A DNA stretch of 64,000 nucleotides, taken from an uncultured Lachnospiraceae bacterium (GTDB lineage: Bacteria; Bacillota; Clostridia; Lachnospirales; Lachnospiraceae). The DNA lies in the NCBI GenBank assembly GCA_902761585.1, contig CACWKX010000001.1, forward strand, positions 102,148 through 166,147, in the 5' to 3' direction. The notes beneath the pieces were generated by a model. The model did not search any database, had not been told where the DNA came from, and saw nothing but the letters and a program-made list of their open reading frames with translations. How positions within the stretch are numbered: position 1 is the first letter of the stretch; the number at the start of each line of letters is the position of its first letter. Positions 24,969-34,901 of this stretch are shown piece by piece. Made by a program: the position numbers and the translations under genes.

Positions 24969-27080
24969 TCACGCAGACTGATAAGGTCCCTGCTTGACAT
25001 CCTTCATGGAGAAGGAAAGTCGGCCCATCTTGTCTTTTCCGAGGCAGACAACCGTCACCTTGTCACCGAGCGTCAGCACATCCTCAACATGGTCGATTCT
25101 ATGCTTTGCGATCTTGGAGATGTGGACCATGCCTTCCTTGCCGGGAGCGAACTCTATGAATGCGCCGAAGTCCTTGATCGACACAACAGTCCCCTGAAGG
25201 ATCTGACCCTCCTCGAAGTCGGTCGTGATGATCCGGATCATATTGATGGCGCTCGCAATCGCATCCTTGTCATCGCTCGACACAGATACATTGCCGTCAT
25301 CATCGATATCGATCTTGGCGCCTGTTCTGGCGATGATCTCATTGATGGTCTTTCCGCGCTGACCGACAACATCACCGATCTTGTTCGGATCAATCTGGAT
25401 CTGCTCGATCTTCGGCGCGTACTTCGAGACCTCCGGTCTCGGCTCAGCGATGCACGGAGTCATAATCTCATTGAGGATATACTCTCTTGCCTGCTTCGTG
25501 CGCGCAATCGCTTCCTCAACAATCGGACGGGTCAGACCGTGGATCTTGATATCCATCTGGATCGCCGTGATGCCGTCATGCGTGCCTGCGACCTTGAAGT
25601 CCATATCCCCGAAGAAGTCCTCAAGTCCCTGAATATCGGTCAGGACGATGTAATCATCATCGGTATCTCCGGTTACAAGTCCGCAGGAAATGCCGGCAAC
25701 CTGCTTCTTAATCGGAACGCCGGCAGCCATCAGGGACATCGTAGACGCACAGATGGATGCCTGAGAGGTGGAACCGTTCGACTCGAAGGTTTCGGAGACG
25801 CAGCGGATCGCGTACGGGAAATCTTCCTTGGACGGAATCACCGGCAGAAGAGCTCTCTCAGCGAGCGCGCCATGCCCGATCTCACGGCGTCCCGGGCCTC
25901 TGGACGGCTTTGTCTCACCGACAGAGTAGGACGGGAAGTTATACTGGTGAATATACCGCTTCTCTGTGATATTCGGATCTAGCCCCTCAATCTTCTGAAC
26001 CTCGGAGAGCGGTGCAAGTGTTGTGACAGTACAGATCTGCGTTTGTCCGCGGGTGAACATTGCACTTCCATGAACCCGGGGAATCAGGTCAATCTCGGCT
26101 GACAACGGCCGAATCTGATCGATCTTTCTTCCGTCCGGTCTCTTGTGATCCTTCAGAATCATCTTCCGGACCGTCTTCTTTTCATACTGATACATGGCGT
26201 CCGCAAGGTATGCAAGATAATCTTCCTTCTCGGCCCATGCTTCCTTCACCCGATCTGTCAGAACGGCGATGTTGGCCTCACGCTGCTGCTTTTCGTCCGT
26301 GAAGACAGCCTGCTCCATCTCCGCCTGCGGGACAAGCTCCCTGAGCGCTGTAAAGACCTCCTCCGGAACTGCGTAGCTCTGATAGGTGAACTTTTGTTTG
26401 CCCTCAGCTGCAACGATTTCATTAATGAAACGAATGATTTCCTGGTTGACATCGTGCGCCTTGTAAATGGCCTCGATCATCTTATCTTCCGGGATCTCCT
26501 TTGCCCCTGCTTCGATCATGATGACCTTTGTCGAGGTGGAAGCGACAGTCAGCTGCAGATCGCCCTCATCCCACTGCTTCTGGGACGGATTGATGATGAA
26601 TTCCCCGTCGATCATGCCAACCTGGGTCATCGCACATGGGCCGTCGAAAGGAATATCAGAGATGCAGGTCGCAATCGAGCTGCCAAGCATGGCGACAAGC
26701 TCCGGACGGCACTCCGGGTCGACCGACATGACCAGATTGTTCAGGGTTACATCGTTGCGGAAATCCTTCGGAAAGAGCGGCCGCATCGGACGGTCAATGA
26801 CGCGTGCAGTCAGAACAGAGTTCTCACTCGCCTTGCCCTCTCTTTTGTTGAAGCCCCCCGGAATCTTACCAACTGCGTAAGCCTTCTCCTCAAACTCCAC
26901 AGAGAGCGGGAAGAAATCGATGCCTTCTCTCGGTGCGTCGGAAGCAGTCGCTGTCGAGAGCACCGTCGTGTCACCGTAGTGCATGAATGCAGCACCATTC
27001 GCCTGGGCCGCGACCCTGCCGACATCGACACTCAGCGTGCGGCCGGCCAGTTCCATGGAATACCTTCTGCCTTTTTTCAT
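24969..27080 (-). CDS. pnp: Polyribonucleotide nucleotidyltransferase (PNPase)
   Basis: A 703-residue phosphorolytic 3'-5' exoribonuclease. It has two RNase PH domains (GDTTVLSTATAS near residue 33; second with GHGALAERALLPVIPS near 400), a KH domain (IGDVVGQRGKTINEIIARTGAKIDI near 570) and an S1 domain (GTVVSIKDFGAFIEFAPGKEGMVHIS near 635). GGFNKREGKASENSVLTARVIDRP is the family signature. The start MKKGRRYS follows AAAGGAG; an upstream in-frame ATG has no support. It follows rpsO as in many bacteria, with a 216-base gap containing the rpsO terminator hairpin and nothing else recognised. Confidence 0.97.
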   Translation of the reverse strand: MKKGRRYSMELAGRTLSVDVGRVAAQANGAAFMHYGDTTVLSTATASDAPREGIDFFPLSVEFEEKAYAVGKIPGGFNKREGKASENSVLTARVIDRPMRPLFPKDFRNDVTLNNLVMSVDPECRPELVAMLGSSIATCISDIPFDGPCAMTQVGMIDGEFIINPSQKQWDEGDLQLTVASTSTKVIMIEAGAKEIPEDKMIEAIYKAHDVNQEIIRFINEIVAAEGKQKFTYQSYAVPEEVFTALRELVPQAEMEQAVFTDEKQQREANIAVLTDRVKEAWAEKEDYLAYLADAMYQYEKKTVRKMILKDHKRPDGRKIDQIRPLSAEIDLIPRVHGSAMFTRGQTQICTVTTLAPLSEVQKIEGLDPNITEKRYIHQYNFPSYSVGETKPSRGPGRREIGHGALAERALLPVIPSKEDFPYAIRCVSETFESNGSTSQASICASTMSLMAAGVPIKKQVAGISCGLVTGDTDDDYIVLTDIQGLEDFFGDMDFKVAGTHDGITAIQMDIKIHGLTRPIVEEAIARTKQAREYILNEIMTPCIAEPRPEVSKYAPKIEQIQIDPNKIGDVVGQRGKTINEIIARTGAKIDIDDDGNVSVSSDDKDAIASAINMIRIITTDFEEGQILQGTVVSIKDFGAFIEFAPGKEGMVHISKIAKHRIDHVEDVLTLGDKVTVVCLGKDKMGRLSFSMKDVKQGPYQSA

Positions 27081-27255
27081 CTTGGAAACTCCTTTGTACA
27101 TGCGACCCATCCCCGAATCAACTGCAAGCATGACCTGCCGTGTCTGTCATCAGTCTGCAAGGCAAAATCCACTCCCTACAGAACGTATGCCTTCACTCAG
27201 ATCAGTCTTGCAGTTGCCTCGGCATGATGAAAATCGCGTCTTCAATTACACACAA

Positions 27256-27282
27256 AGCACCCCGGAACCAGTCCAGGGTGCT
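27256..27282 (-). terminator. Hairpin downstream of rpsO
   Basis: AGCACCC (27256-27262) pairs with GGGTGCT (27276-27282). On the minus strand the tail is TTTGTGTG, so it is a weak terminator or a processing site between rpsO and pnp. Confidence 0.5.
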
Positions 27283-27296
27283 CTGCAGATGCCTCA

Positions 27297-27563
27297 TTAC
27301 TTGCGGATTCCGAGCTTTGCGATCAGTTCACGGTAAGCATTGATATCCTTCTTTGCAAGATAAGCAAGAAGTCCTCGTCTCTGTCCTACCATCTTGAACA
27401 GACCTCTTCTGGAAGCGTGATCCTTCGGATTGGCCTTCAGATGCTCGGTAAGCTCTGCGATCCGCTCGGTCAGGATTGCAACCTGAACCTCCGGCGAACC
27501 GGTGTCGCCTTCCTTGCGGCCATACTTGTTGATCAGCTCTGTCTTCTTTTCCTTCGTAATCAT
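27297..27563 (-). CDS. rpsO: 30S ribosomal protein S15
   Basis: An 88-residue primary rRNA-binding protein of the small subunit. It begins [20 protein letters not shown] and carries the conserved [31 protein letters not shown] and [13 protein letters not shown] segments. GGAGG is 9 bases before the ATG. A promoter and a structured 165-base leader lie upstream, and pnp lies downstream, the classical order. Confidence 0.98.
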   Translation of the reverse strand: MITKEKKTELINKYGRKEGDTGSPEVQVAILTERIAELTEHLKANPKDHASRRGLFKMVGQRRGLLAYLAKKDINAYRELIAKLGIRK

Positions 27564-27727
27564 GAGTCAGTCCTCCTGAGACTAATAACAGGCGTGCCGG
27601 ATCTCCGGCACAGTCATCTGTATCACGCCGACCCGTTATGAAACCGTCCGGCCGATCCAGTCGTATCACCAGATACACGGGATTCGCCGGAGGCGGCGGG
27701 ATCCTGAGTACCGGTTCAAAACACACT
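27564..27727 (-). ncRNA. Structured rpsO leader, possible S15 autoregulatory element
   Basis: Between the rpsO promoter and start codon. A perfect 8-pair hairpin GTGCCGGA-TC-TCCGGCAC (27594-27611) ends 30 bases from the ATG, and a second GC-rich stem lies near 27660-27690. S15 binds such leaders in several bacteria using unrelated structures. Binding here is inferred only from position and pairing. Confidence 0.45.
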
Positions 27728-27732
27728 TGTGC

Positions 27733-27761
27733 AGTGTAACATCATTATGAAGATGCGTCAA
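27733..27761 (-). promoter_or_regulatory. Promoter of rpsO inside the 3' end of ribF
   Basis: -35 TTGACG (27756-27761), 17-base spacer and -10 TACACT (27733-27738) on the minus strand, overlapping the last codons of ribF. It gives rpsO independent expression from the nusA block. Confidence 0.65.
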
Positions 27762-28714
27762 GTTTTCGGAAGAACACCGCGTCTGGAAAGGAAATGGAGT
27801 CCTTTCCTGGCATCATCCTTCATCTGCGCCGTCAGCTCCTCGAGCGAGGAGAAGACCTCCTCCCCCCGGATCAGGTGGTAGAATCTTGTCAGAATATCGG
27901 TTCCGTACAGATCCTCCGAGAAATCCAGAAGGTAGGTTTCAACCGTCCGGTCATTTTCATCCGAGATGGTCGGATTTGTGCCGATATTGGTGACGCCCGG
28001 GACGCATCTTCCATCCTGAAGCTCTGTGACCGTTGCATAGACTCCATCAGGTGGGAGAAGCTTGCGCGCCTCTGGCAGAATGTTGACGGTCGGGAAACCG
28101 ATTGTCGAACCAAGATGTCTGCCATGGACAACCCTGCCGGAAATCGGGTAAGGCCGTCCCAAAAGCGCTTCTGTGAGATCCATGTCTCCCGCTTTCAGCG
28201 CAGATCGGACTCTTGTGGAGCTGATTTCCCTGCCTTGATAGCATTCCTTCGTCTCGATGACTGCATGATAGCCATACATTTCCTGACTGTCCAGCAGCAT
28301 CTGCGCGCTTCCTTCCCTGCCATACCCGAAGCGGAAGTCTGACCCGACAACCAGGACAGATGCATGCAGGATTTCCTTCAGCACGCGGGTGATGAAATCC
28401 TCCGCCCGCATCGTCATCAGTTCCCTTGAGAATGGACATTCAATCAGAACTTCAATTCCAAGAGATGCAACATAAGACGCCCGCTCCTGCTCCGTCAGAA
28501 GCTGCTGCCCGCCGGAATCAATGGCAAACATGATGCCGGTCAGGCCTTCCTGCTGGCGATGGAGTACTTCCGACAGCAGCTTCTGGTGACCTCTGTGAAC
28601 ACCATCGAATTTGCCGAGCGTAACCGCACTTGAATGCAGCGGTATATCGCCTGACAGACATGCACTTTGAAATTCATGTATTCCGTGATAAATCAACATG
28701 CTTTTTTCGCTCAT
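27758..28714 (-). CDS. ribF: Bifunctional riboflavin kinase / FAD synthetase
   Basis: A 318-residue enzyme making FMN and FAD. The adenylyltransferase part has TLGKFDGVHRGHQKLL near residue 33 and VVGSDFRFGYGREG near 125. The flavokinase part has GRVVHGRHLGSTIGFPTVNI near 190 and ITNIGTNPTI-like VTNIGTNPTI. The start overlaps the truB stop (ATGA), but a second in-frame ATG five codons inside is possible. It closes the nusA operon, as in many Firmicutes. Confidence 0.94.
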   Translation of the reverse strand: MSEKSMLIYHGIHEFQSACLSGDIPLHSSAVTLGKFDGVHRGHQKLLSEVLHRQQEGLTGIMFAIDSGGQQLLTEQERASYVASLGIEVLIECPFSRELMTMRAEDFITRVLKEILHASVLVVGSDFRFGYGREGSAQMLLDSQEMYGYHAVIETKECYQGREISSTRVRSALKAGDMDLTEALLGRPYPISGRVVHGRHLGSTIGFPTVNILPEARKLLPPDGVYATVTELQDGRCVPGVTNIGTNPTISDENDRTVETYLLDFSEDLYGTDILTRFYHLIRGEEVFSSLEELTAQMKDDARKGLHFLSRRGVLPKT

Positions 28715-29628
28715 TCCTCAGACGGCAGGAGCATCCTGTAGGGACGGTAGGTTCCGGCTGACGGCATCTGTCTGTACAAGGCATAAAAAATCCCGACAGA
28801 ATCACAGACGCGGATCATATCCCCGCCGCCGCGCGGCGGAAGACCAAGCTCCCTCATCGTCAGCTCATTGCCGTTCAGAAGCTTCCGGTCTGCCTCGGGA
28901 ATTGTCCGGACCCTCAGACAGTCCAGAAACATCTCCTCACATGGAATGACATAAGGGGCAAGATCTCCGGATTTGGAAAGCGCCTCGATTTGCCCAAGTG
29001 AAAGGCTGTCGCCTACAAAAAAATCGCCAACACGGAGCCGCTCGAGATGTTCCATCGCGCCGCCGACGCCAAGTCGTTCTCCAATATCCGCACACAGCGT
29101 CCGGATGTATGTGCCTTTGGAACAGTCAATCTTCAAGGTCACAAGAGGAAGGGAAATCTTCTCAATCTCAATCCTCGGTATTTCCACATGAACCGGTTTT
29201 CGCTCGACAACCTTTCCTTCCCTCGCCAAATCGTACAGTCTTTTTCCGCCGATCTGTTTGGCGGAATACATCGGCGGCACCTGATCGTATCCGCCCTGGA
29301 AAAAAAGCGCAGCCTGAGTGATCTCGCGCTCAGACAGTGCCTCCAGCTGTGCCTGCCCGGCTTCATTCAGAACCGTTCCCGTCAGATCCTGCGTGTCCGT
29401 CGTGACCCCCAGTCTGAGCACAGCCCGATAGGTTTTATCGTGGTCCGTCAGATATTCAGAGAGTCTGCAGGCTGTTCCGAGGAGCACCGGAAGAACGCCG
29501 ACGGCAGCAGGGTCCAGTGTCCCGGTATGACCGATCTTTTTCTGCCTCAGGATGCCGCGCAGTCTGGCAACAACATCGTTGCTCGTATAGCCGGCTTCCT
29601 TGTAGACATTCAAAAGTCCGTTCCACAT
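28711..29628 (-). CDS. truB: tRNA pseudouridine(55) synthase TruB
   Basis: A 305-residue enzyme that makes pseudouridine 55 in the T-loop of tRNA. It starts GLLNVYKEAGYTSNDVV and has the catalytic Asp in GHTGTLDPAAVGVLPV near residue 39; KTYRAVLRLGVTTDTQD and CSKGTYIRTLCADIG are also typical. Its ATG overlaps the nrnA stop (TGATG), and its stop overlaps ribF. Confidence 0.96.
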   Translation of the reverse strand: MWNGLLNVYKEAGYTSNDVVARLRGILRQKKIGHTGTLDPAAVGVLPVLLGTACRLSEYLTDHDKTYRAVLRLGVTTDTQDLTGTVLNEAGQAQLEALSEREITQAALFFQGGYDQVPPMYSAKQIGGKRLYDLAREGKVVERKPVHVEIPRIEIEKISLPLVTLKIDCSKGTYIRTLCADIGERLGVGGAMEHLERLRVGDFFVGDSLSLGQIEALSKSGDLAPYVIPCEEMFLDCLRVRTIPEADRKLLNGNELTMRELGLPPRGGGDMIRVCDSVGIFYALYRQMPSAGTYRPYRMLLPSEE

Positions 29629-30614
29629 CAGGATGCTGTCTCCTCTGTGCCGGCGGAAAGCATGTGGAGCTGCTCCGCCACCTTTGCGACGATATTGTTC
29701 ACTACATCATGAACACCGCCGTTCATCGTGCAGCCGGCGGCATTGACATGTCCGCCGCCCTGGAAGAACAGGGCGATCTTTGCCACGTCAACCTTTCCGT
29801 TCGAACGCATGCTGACCTTGAACTCCCGGATTCCGCTTTCGTAGAGGAAGATGGCGACCTCCACGCCTTCCGTCTCTCTCAAAATAGACGAGATCGGAGA
29901 CAGGTCCTGGGGACCGACCCCATAGAAATCCATTTCCTTCTGGTGGATGACAGAAAAGATGACCTTTCCGTCCAGCATCAGCATGCTCTCGCTGAGCGCC
30001 TTTCCGATCACATGCGTCTGTGCGTAGGTCTTCTGATAAAAGGCAACATCGCATATTTTAGAAAAATCAATCCCGGTATCCATCAGCCAGCCTGCAATTT
30101 CCATCGTCCGGCTGCTTGTGCAGGAATAGCGGAAGACGCCGGAGTCGTTGATCACCCCCAGATACAGGGGTTCGGCGATCTCCTTTGTCAGGCGGTCTTT
30201 GCCGATCAGGAGGGTGACCAGCTCACTTGTCGAGCTGGAATCCGGCTGAACTTCATTGACGGCTCCGAAAAGAGGATTGCTGATATGATGATCGATCACA
30301 AGCGTGCGCTTTGCCGCATGGAAATACGGCAGAGCGCTTCCAAACCTGTCAGGAGCCGAGACATCGAGCGATATGAACAGATCAACCGGTTCGATCTCCG
30401 GATAACTGGTGATGATCTCATCTGTATGCGCAACGAAGCGGAACGCGTCTGAGAAATTGCCCTCCAGGTAGACATGGGCATCAATCTGCGGATAATACGT
30501 CCGGAGAAACAGGTACATCCCCATACAGCTCCCGAATGCATCTCCGTCCGGACGCACATGCCCGGCAATGGCGGCCGTGCGTACGTTCTTCAGCTGCTCA
30601 TCCAGATTGATCAT
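29628..30614 (-). CDS. nrnA: Bifunctional oligoribonuclease / PAP phosphatase NrnA (DHH-DHHA1)
   Basis: A 328-residue phosphoesterase that degrades nano-RNA and removes phosphate from 3'-phosphoadenosine 5'-phosphate. The DHH domain shows GHVRPDGDAFGSCMG near residue 19, SLDVSAPDRFG near 82 and VIDHHISN near 107. The DHHA1 domain ends in FFQGGGHVNAAGC. AGGAG lies before the ATG, and the start overlaps the rbfA stop (ATGA). Position between rbfA and truB is the common Firmicutes order. Confidence 0.93.
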   Translation of the reverse strand: MINLDEQLKNVRTAAIAGHVRPDGDAFGSCMGMYLFLRTYYPQIDAHVYLEGNFSDAFRFVAHTDEIITSYPEIEPVDLFISLDVSAPDRFGSALPYFHAAKRTLVIDHHISNPLFGAVNEVQPDSSSTSELVTLLIGKDRLTKEIAEPLYLGVINDSGVFRYSCTSSRTMEIAGWLMDTGIDFSKICDVAFYQKTYAQTHVIGKALSESMLMLDGKVIFSVIHQKEMDFYGVGPQDLSPISSILRETEGVEVAIFLYESGIREFKVSMRSNGKVDVAKIALFFQGGGHVNAAGCTMNGGVHDVVNNIVAKVAEQLHMLSAGTEETAS

Positions 30615-31072
30615 AGATCTGCTCCTTCCTCGTTGTCTTCATCCGTCCTGATGCCGAAGCCGTCTGTCTCATCCTCAAAGCCTTCAAATACCCGCCCTGT
30701 CATCTCACGGGCTTCATCGTCATGCCGGATGACGTCGTCGATCTTCTTCGACATGCTGACACCGTACGCAATGGAATCATCCGCAATGAACCGGATTTCA
30801 GGCGTATTCCTCAGGTTCACTGTCCGTGCCAGCTCATGCCGGATAAAGCCTTCGGCTGCCCGGAGTCCCTTGATGGTCTCCTTCAGCGCATCCGCATCAC
30901 CCAGAACGGATATATAAGCCTTGCAGGTTTTCAAGTCCGGAGCAACCTCGACCCCCGTGACGCTGGTCATCGGGTGCACGCGCGGATCCTTGATCTCACG
31001 CTGAATGATGGCCTGCATCTCACGGCGGTATTCTTCATTGATTCTGATATTCTTGATACTGTTTTTTCTCAT
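30611..31072 (-). CDS. rbfA: Ribosome-binding factor A
   Basis: A 153-residue KH-fold factor for 30S maturation (16S rRNA 5' end). It has RINEEYRREMQAIIQREIKDPRV, MTSVTGVEVAPDLKTCKAYISVLG and LRNTPEIRFIADDS. The C-terminal ~35 residues are acidic and longer than in the shortest homologues. It lies 27 bases after infB and overlaps nrnA. Confidence 0.95.
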   Translation of the reverse strand: MRKNSIKNIRINEEYRREMQAIIQREIKDPRVHPMTSVTGVEVAPDLKTCKAYISVLGDADALKETIKGLRAAEGFIRHELARTVNLRNTPEIRFIADDSIAYGVSMSKKIDDVIRHDDEAREMTGRVFEGFEDETDGFGIRTDEDNEEGADL

Positions 31073-31099
31073 TTTCTGTCTGTTCTTTCGCGTGACTGA

Positions 31100-34000
31100 T
31101 CAGGACTGCTTCTTTGCGGCAGCCTTCTTATCAGCGGCCTTTTTTGCCTCAATCTTATCGCGCGGAACCTCGACCATCTTGTAGACCTCAACCTGGTCGC
31201 CCTCGGCGATTTCGTTGAAATCCTCAAAGACAAGACCGCACTCATATCCGGCCTTGACAGACTTGACATCGTCCTTGAAACGCTTCAGGGACGCAATCTC
31301 GCCATCGAAGATCTGTTTTCCTTCCCGGGTGATCCGGGCCTTGCTTCCGCGCTCCACGATGCCGTCCAGGACATACGATCCGGCAATATTGCCGATGCCT
31401 GAAGCCTTGAAGATCTGGCGAACTTCGACATGCCCTGTCACCTGCTCCTCGTAAACCGGTTCGAGCATGCCCTTCATCGCGTTCTCAACATCATTGATTG
31501 CATCGTAAATGACTCTGTACAGCTTGACCTCGACGCCCTCTCTCTCTGCGGTCGACTTTGCAAGCGCATCCGGTCTGACATTGAAGCCGATGATGATGGC
31601 ATTCGATGCGCCGGCCAGCGTGACATCGGACTCGTTGATGGCACCGACACCGCTGTGAATAATCTTGACGACCACCTCGTCGTTTGACAGCTTCAGCAGG
31701 CTCTGCTTCAGGGCTTCGACAGAACCCTGAACATCTGCCTTGACAATCAGGTTCAGCTCCTTCAGGCTGCCCTCCTGGATCTGGCTGAAGAGGTCGTCAA
31801 GCGACATTCTGGACTTTGTCTCCGCGAGCATCTTCTCGCGTTCCACGGAGATGAAAGTCTCTGCAAATGACTTTGCCTCCTTCTCTGTCTCCGGGGAGAC
31901 AAGGATCTCACCTGCCTGAGGGACACTTGAGAATCCGATGATTTCTGCTGGGAAACCGGGCCCTGCTTCCCTGATTTCTCTTCCTCTGGAATCCACCATG
32001 CCTCTGACTTTGCCGAAGCTGGATCCGGCTGCAACCGGATCTCCGACATGGAGCACACCCTTCTGTACAAGGACGGATGCCACAGGGCCTCTTCCCTTGT
32101 CAAGCTTCGCCTCGATGATGAGGCCTCGTGCCCGGCGGTTCGGATTGGCTTTGAGTTCAAGAACATCCGCTGTCAGGAGGATCATCTCCAGAAGGTTGTC
32201 AATTCCCTCATGCGTCTTTGCGGAGACCGGAACCATGGTCGTGCTGCCGCCCCAGTCCTCGGCGATCAGGCCGTACTCGGTCAGCTCCTGCTTGACGCGG
32301 TCAATGTTGGCACTCGGTTTGTCGATCTTGTTGATCGCCACAATGATCTCGATGCCCGCAGCCTTCGCATGATTGATCGCCTCGATTGTCTGCGGCATGA
32401 CGCCATCATCCGCAGCGACGACAAGGACTGCGATATCGGTAGAGTTCGCGCCTCTCATACGCATAGCCGTGAAGGCCTCATGACCCGGCGTATCGAGGAA
32501 GGTGATCTTGCGCCCGTTGTAATCAATGACGGACGCACCAATGTGCTGAGTGATGCCGCCCGCCTCGCGGTCGGTCACATGTGTGTTGCGGATCGCGTCC
32601 AGAAGGGACGTCTTACCGTGATCGACATGTCCCATCACGCAGACAACCGGCGGACGGGAGACAAGCGAATCTTCCGGATCCTCCGTATCCTTCAGAAGCT
32701 CGGCAATCAGATCCTTCTTCTCCTCATGCTCGCAGAGAATGTCGTAATCCATTGCAATATTCTCTGCTTCCTCGTATGTCAGCTCCTGGTTCAGCGTCAC
32801 CATCTTCCCCTGCAGGAAAAGCTTCTTGATCAGCGCGGACGGCTGAAGCTTCATCTTGTCGGCAAGGTCGCGGAGCGTGAGAACGTCCGGCAGCGTGATG
32901 GTCTTGATCTGTTCTTCCTGGACGGCTGCAACCGGCTCCGGCTTGTGGAACGCGCCGGCGCGGTTCGGATCCTTTTTCTTTCTGGATGTGATGACTCTGT
33001 CATCCTGGTCAAACCGATTGTACTTGTCCTTGGACTTGTCACGATCGTTCTTTCCACGGGCACTTCTCTGCCGATCAGTGTTTTTGCTGTCAAATGCAGC
33101 TTTCTTATCCGTGCCTTTTCTGCCGCCGAAGCTCTTGCCCGGCGCATCAGAGCGCCCGGATCCCGGGGCTGCTGCTCCTCCTCTTTGTGAATAGCCGCCT
33201 CTGGAGCCGGCTCCCTGACCAGACGGTCTGGATGCGCTTCTGTCGCCCCGGCCGGCTGCCGGCGATCCATCCCTGCGCGAAGCAGAGGATCCCTGCCGGG
33301 CAGACGTCCTGCCGGAGGCATCCTTTCTGTCACCGCCAAAAGACTGTCCCTGCCGGGCACGCTGAGTTGTACTCCTGCCCTGTCCGGCACCGGCGTCGCG
33401 GCTGCCCTGACCGGCTCTGTGCACCGGCGCTGCGGCCTTCTGTTTTTCGGCTTCAGCCCTTGCCCGTTCCTCATCCGCTTTTCTTGCGGCTTCCGCAGCT
33501 GCACGGACGGCCTCTGCCTCCGCCGCCTTTCTTGCAGCCTCCTCCGCTGCCTTTGCAGCAGCTTCCTCGCGTGCCTTCTGGGCTGCGATGCGTGCTTCCT
33601 CCTCAGGTTTTCTGGTTGCAGATTCGCTGAGCGGGCGCTCGTCCGCCTTCATCTGCGCCCGTGCCTGCTGGGCCGCGATGGAGCTTCCGCCTTCCTTCAG
33701 AAGATCCTCTGCGCTTGTCGATCCGGTCAGAGCGCCGCGGAAATGCACTCTTGGCTTCGGTGTCTCCGGCTTCCTGACGGCACCGGAACGGCTCGCGGCC
33801 GGCCTTGCTGCCCCGCTCCGCACAGGAGATGCCGGTCTGCGCTGCGCTGCCGCGTTCCCCTTCTCAGGGGCAGGTGCCGCCTGCTCGGGCTTTCTGTGCG
33901 GCCGGGCAGCGTGGTCCCGCTGGCTGTCCGCCGCGCCGGATCTTCCCTTCATCATGCCGCTTCTCGAATTCTGCGGCCGGAAGACTGCGACAATACGTTT

Positions 34001-34225
34001 TTTCTTCGGAGCGGCCTCCTGACGGGATTCCTGTCCGGACTTCTGCTCTCCGTCTGAAGTGGGCTGAGCGGAAGGCGAAAACTTTCTGCGGATCTTCGCG
34101 CAGGTCTCCTCGTCGACCCCGCTCATGTTCGTTGCTTTCACGCCCATGGCTTCCAGTGCCGAGAGAACCTTCGAAGTCTCCACACCAAGCGATTTTGCAA
34201 GTTCATGTACTCTGATATTTCCCAA
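31100..34225 (-). CDS. infB: Translation initiation factor IF-2
   Basis: A 1041-residue GTPase that places initiator tRNA on the ribosome. The N-terminus ([20 protein letters not shown]) is an IF2_N module, followed by a ~370-residue Ala/Arg/Gln/Gly-rich disordered linker, a second IF2_N module ([22 protein letters not shown]), the G domain ([12 protein letters not shown] near residue 540, [15 protein letters not shown]) and the C-terminal tRNA-binding domains. The start is a TTG (34223-34225) with GGAGG 7 bases upstream; the reading further upstream lacks a site and overlaps the preceding gene. A second internal start, as seen in other infB genes, cannot be excluded. Confidence 0.95.
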   Translation of the reverse strand: MGNIRVHELAKSLGVETSKVLSALEAMGVKATNMSGVDEETCAKIRRKFSPSAQPTSDGEQKSGQESRQEAAPKKKRIVAVFRPQNSRSGMMKGRSGAADSQRDHAARPHRKPEQAAPAPEKGNAAAQRRPASPVRSGAARPAASRSGAVRKPETPKPRVHFRGALTGSTSAEDLLKEGGSSIAAQQARAQMKADERPLSESATRKPEEEARIAAQKAREEAAAKAAEEAARKAAEAEAVRAAAEAARKADEERARAEAEKQKAAAPVHRAGQGSRDAGAGQGRSTTQRARQGQSFGGDRKDASGRTSARQGSSASRRDGSPAAGRGDRSASRPSGQGAGSRGGYSQRGGAAAPGSGRSDAPGKSFGGRKGTDKKAAFDSKNTDRQRSARGKNDRDKSKDKYNRFDQDDRVITSRKKKDPNRAGAFHKPEPVAAVQEEQIKTITLPDVLTLRDLADKMKLQPSALIKKLFLQGKMVTLNQELTYEEAENIAMDYDILCEHEEKKDLIAELLKDTEDPEDSLVSRPPVVCVMGHVDHGKTSLLDAIRNTHVTDREAGGITQHIGASVIDYNGRKITFLDTPGHEAFTAMRMRGANSTDIAVLVVAADDGVMPQTIEAINHAKAAGIEIIVAINKIDKPSANIDRVKQELTEYGLIAEDWGGSTTMVPVSAKTHEGIDNLLEMILLTADVLELKANPNRRARGLIIEAKLDKGRGPVASVLVQKGVLHVGDPVAAGSSFGKVRGMVDSRGREIREAGPGFPAEIIGFSSVPQAGEILVSPETEKEAKSFAETFISVEREKMLAETKSRMSLDDLFSQIQEGSLKELNLIVKADVQGSVEALKQSLLKLSNDEVVVKIIHSGVGAINESDVTLAGASNAIIIGFNVRPDALAKSTAEREGVEVKLYRVIYDAINDVENAMKGMLEPVYEEQVTGHVEVRQIFKASGIGNIAGSYVLDGIVERGSKARITREGKQIFDGEIASLKRFKDDVKSVKAGYECGLVFEDFNEIAEGDQVEVYKMVEVPRDKIEAKKAADKKAAAKKQS

Positions 34226-34226
34226 T

Positions 34227-34562
34227 TCAATACCTCCGCTCCCTGTCGGCACCTGCCCCCAGGGTTTTCTCGATGACTGCCGCAAAACCGGTATCCGTCA
34301 GCGCCAGGCACGCGCGGTCACTGCAGCCAATGCTCAGCCCCAGCGCCGCCCTGTCGGAACAGACAACCATCCGGGCATGATGCCAGTCACACATATTCCG
34401 AAATTTTTTCCTTGTATTGACAGAAGCGTCACCGGCAACAATCACCAGCTCTGCTTTCCCTTTCCTGATGGCTTCCTCCGTCTGAAATTCCCCGGAGGCA
34501 ACCTTTCCGGCTCTTTTCGCAAGACCCAGATAGGCTAAAATCCTTTTCTCATTATCCGCCAT
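34227..34562 (-). CDS. rplGA: L7Ae-family ribosome-associated protein (YlxQ)
   Basis: A 111-residue L7Ae/L30e/S12e/Gadd45 fold protein predicted to bind kink-turn [43 protein letters not shown] is characteristic. GGAGG lies 7 bases before the ATG of MADNEK; an upstream in-frame start overlaps the preceding gene more deeply and is rejected. It lies between rnpM and infB, the standard order. Confidence 0.9.
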   Translation of the reverse strand: MADNEKRILAYLGLAKRAGKVASGEFQTEEAIRKGKAELVIVAGDASVNTRKKFRNMCDWHHARMVVCSDRAALGLSIGCSDRACLALTDTGFAAVIEKTLGAGADRERRY

Positions 34563-34821
34563 CCAGCTGCCTCCCGATTTCGTCATAGACGTCAGGCGGG
34601 ACGGCACACTTCAGGCTCCGCTCAAGGGCCCGGCTTTTTCGCGCCTTCTGCAGACATCCGGTATCCCGGCAGAGATAGACGCCTCGTCCGTTCAGCCTTC
34701 CGGTCTGATCGATCCGGACTGTGCCGTCTTCTGTTTTTACGATCCGAACCAGCTCTTTTTTTTCTTTCATAAGTCCGCATCCCGCACACTTACGGAGCGG
34801 CTGTTTTCTGACCTGTGCCAT
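34552..34821 (-). CDS. rnpM: RNase P modulator RnpM (YlxR)
   Basis: An 89-residue protein of the YlxR family, shown in Bacillus to bind the RNA of RNase P and modulate its activity. PLRKCAGCGLMKEKKELVRIVKTEDG at the start carries the paired cysteines, and LNGRGVYLCRDTGCLQKARK follows. The ATG at MAQVRKQ is preceded by GGGGGAA; an ATG nine codons upstream is an alternative. It overlaps the L7Ae gene by 11 bases. Confidence 0.9.
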   Translation of the reverse strand: MAQVRKQPLRKCAGCGLMKEKKELVRIVKTEDGTVRIDQTGRLNGRGVYLCRDTGCLQKARKSRALERSLKCAVPPDVYDEIGRQLDGG

Positions 34822-34901
34822 ATTCCCCCTGTTCCGGAGCCTGACCATTCTCTTCCCGGTGTCCCGCAGCCGAAGCCTTCAGACGGAGCCTTCAGCCGCC
34901 G

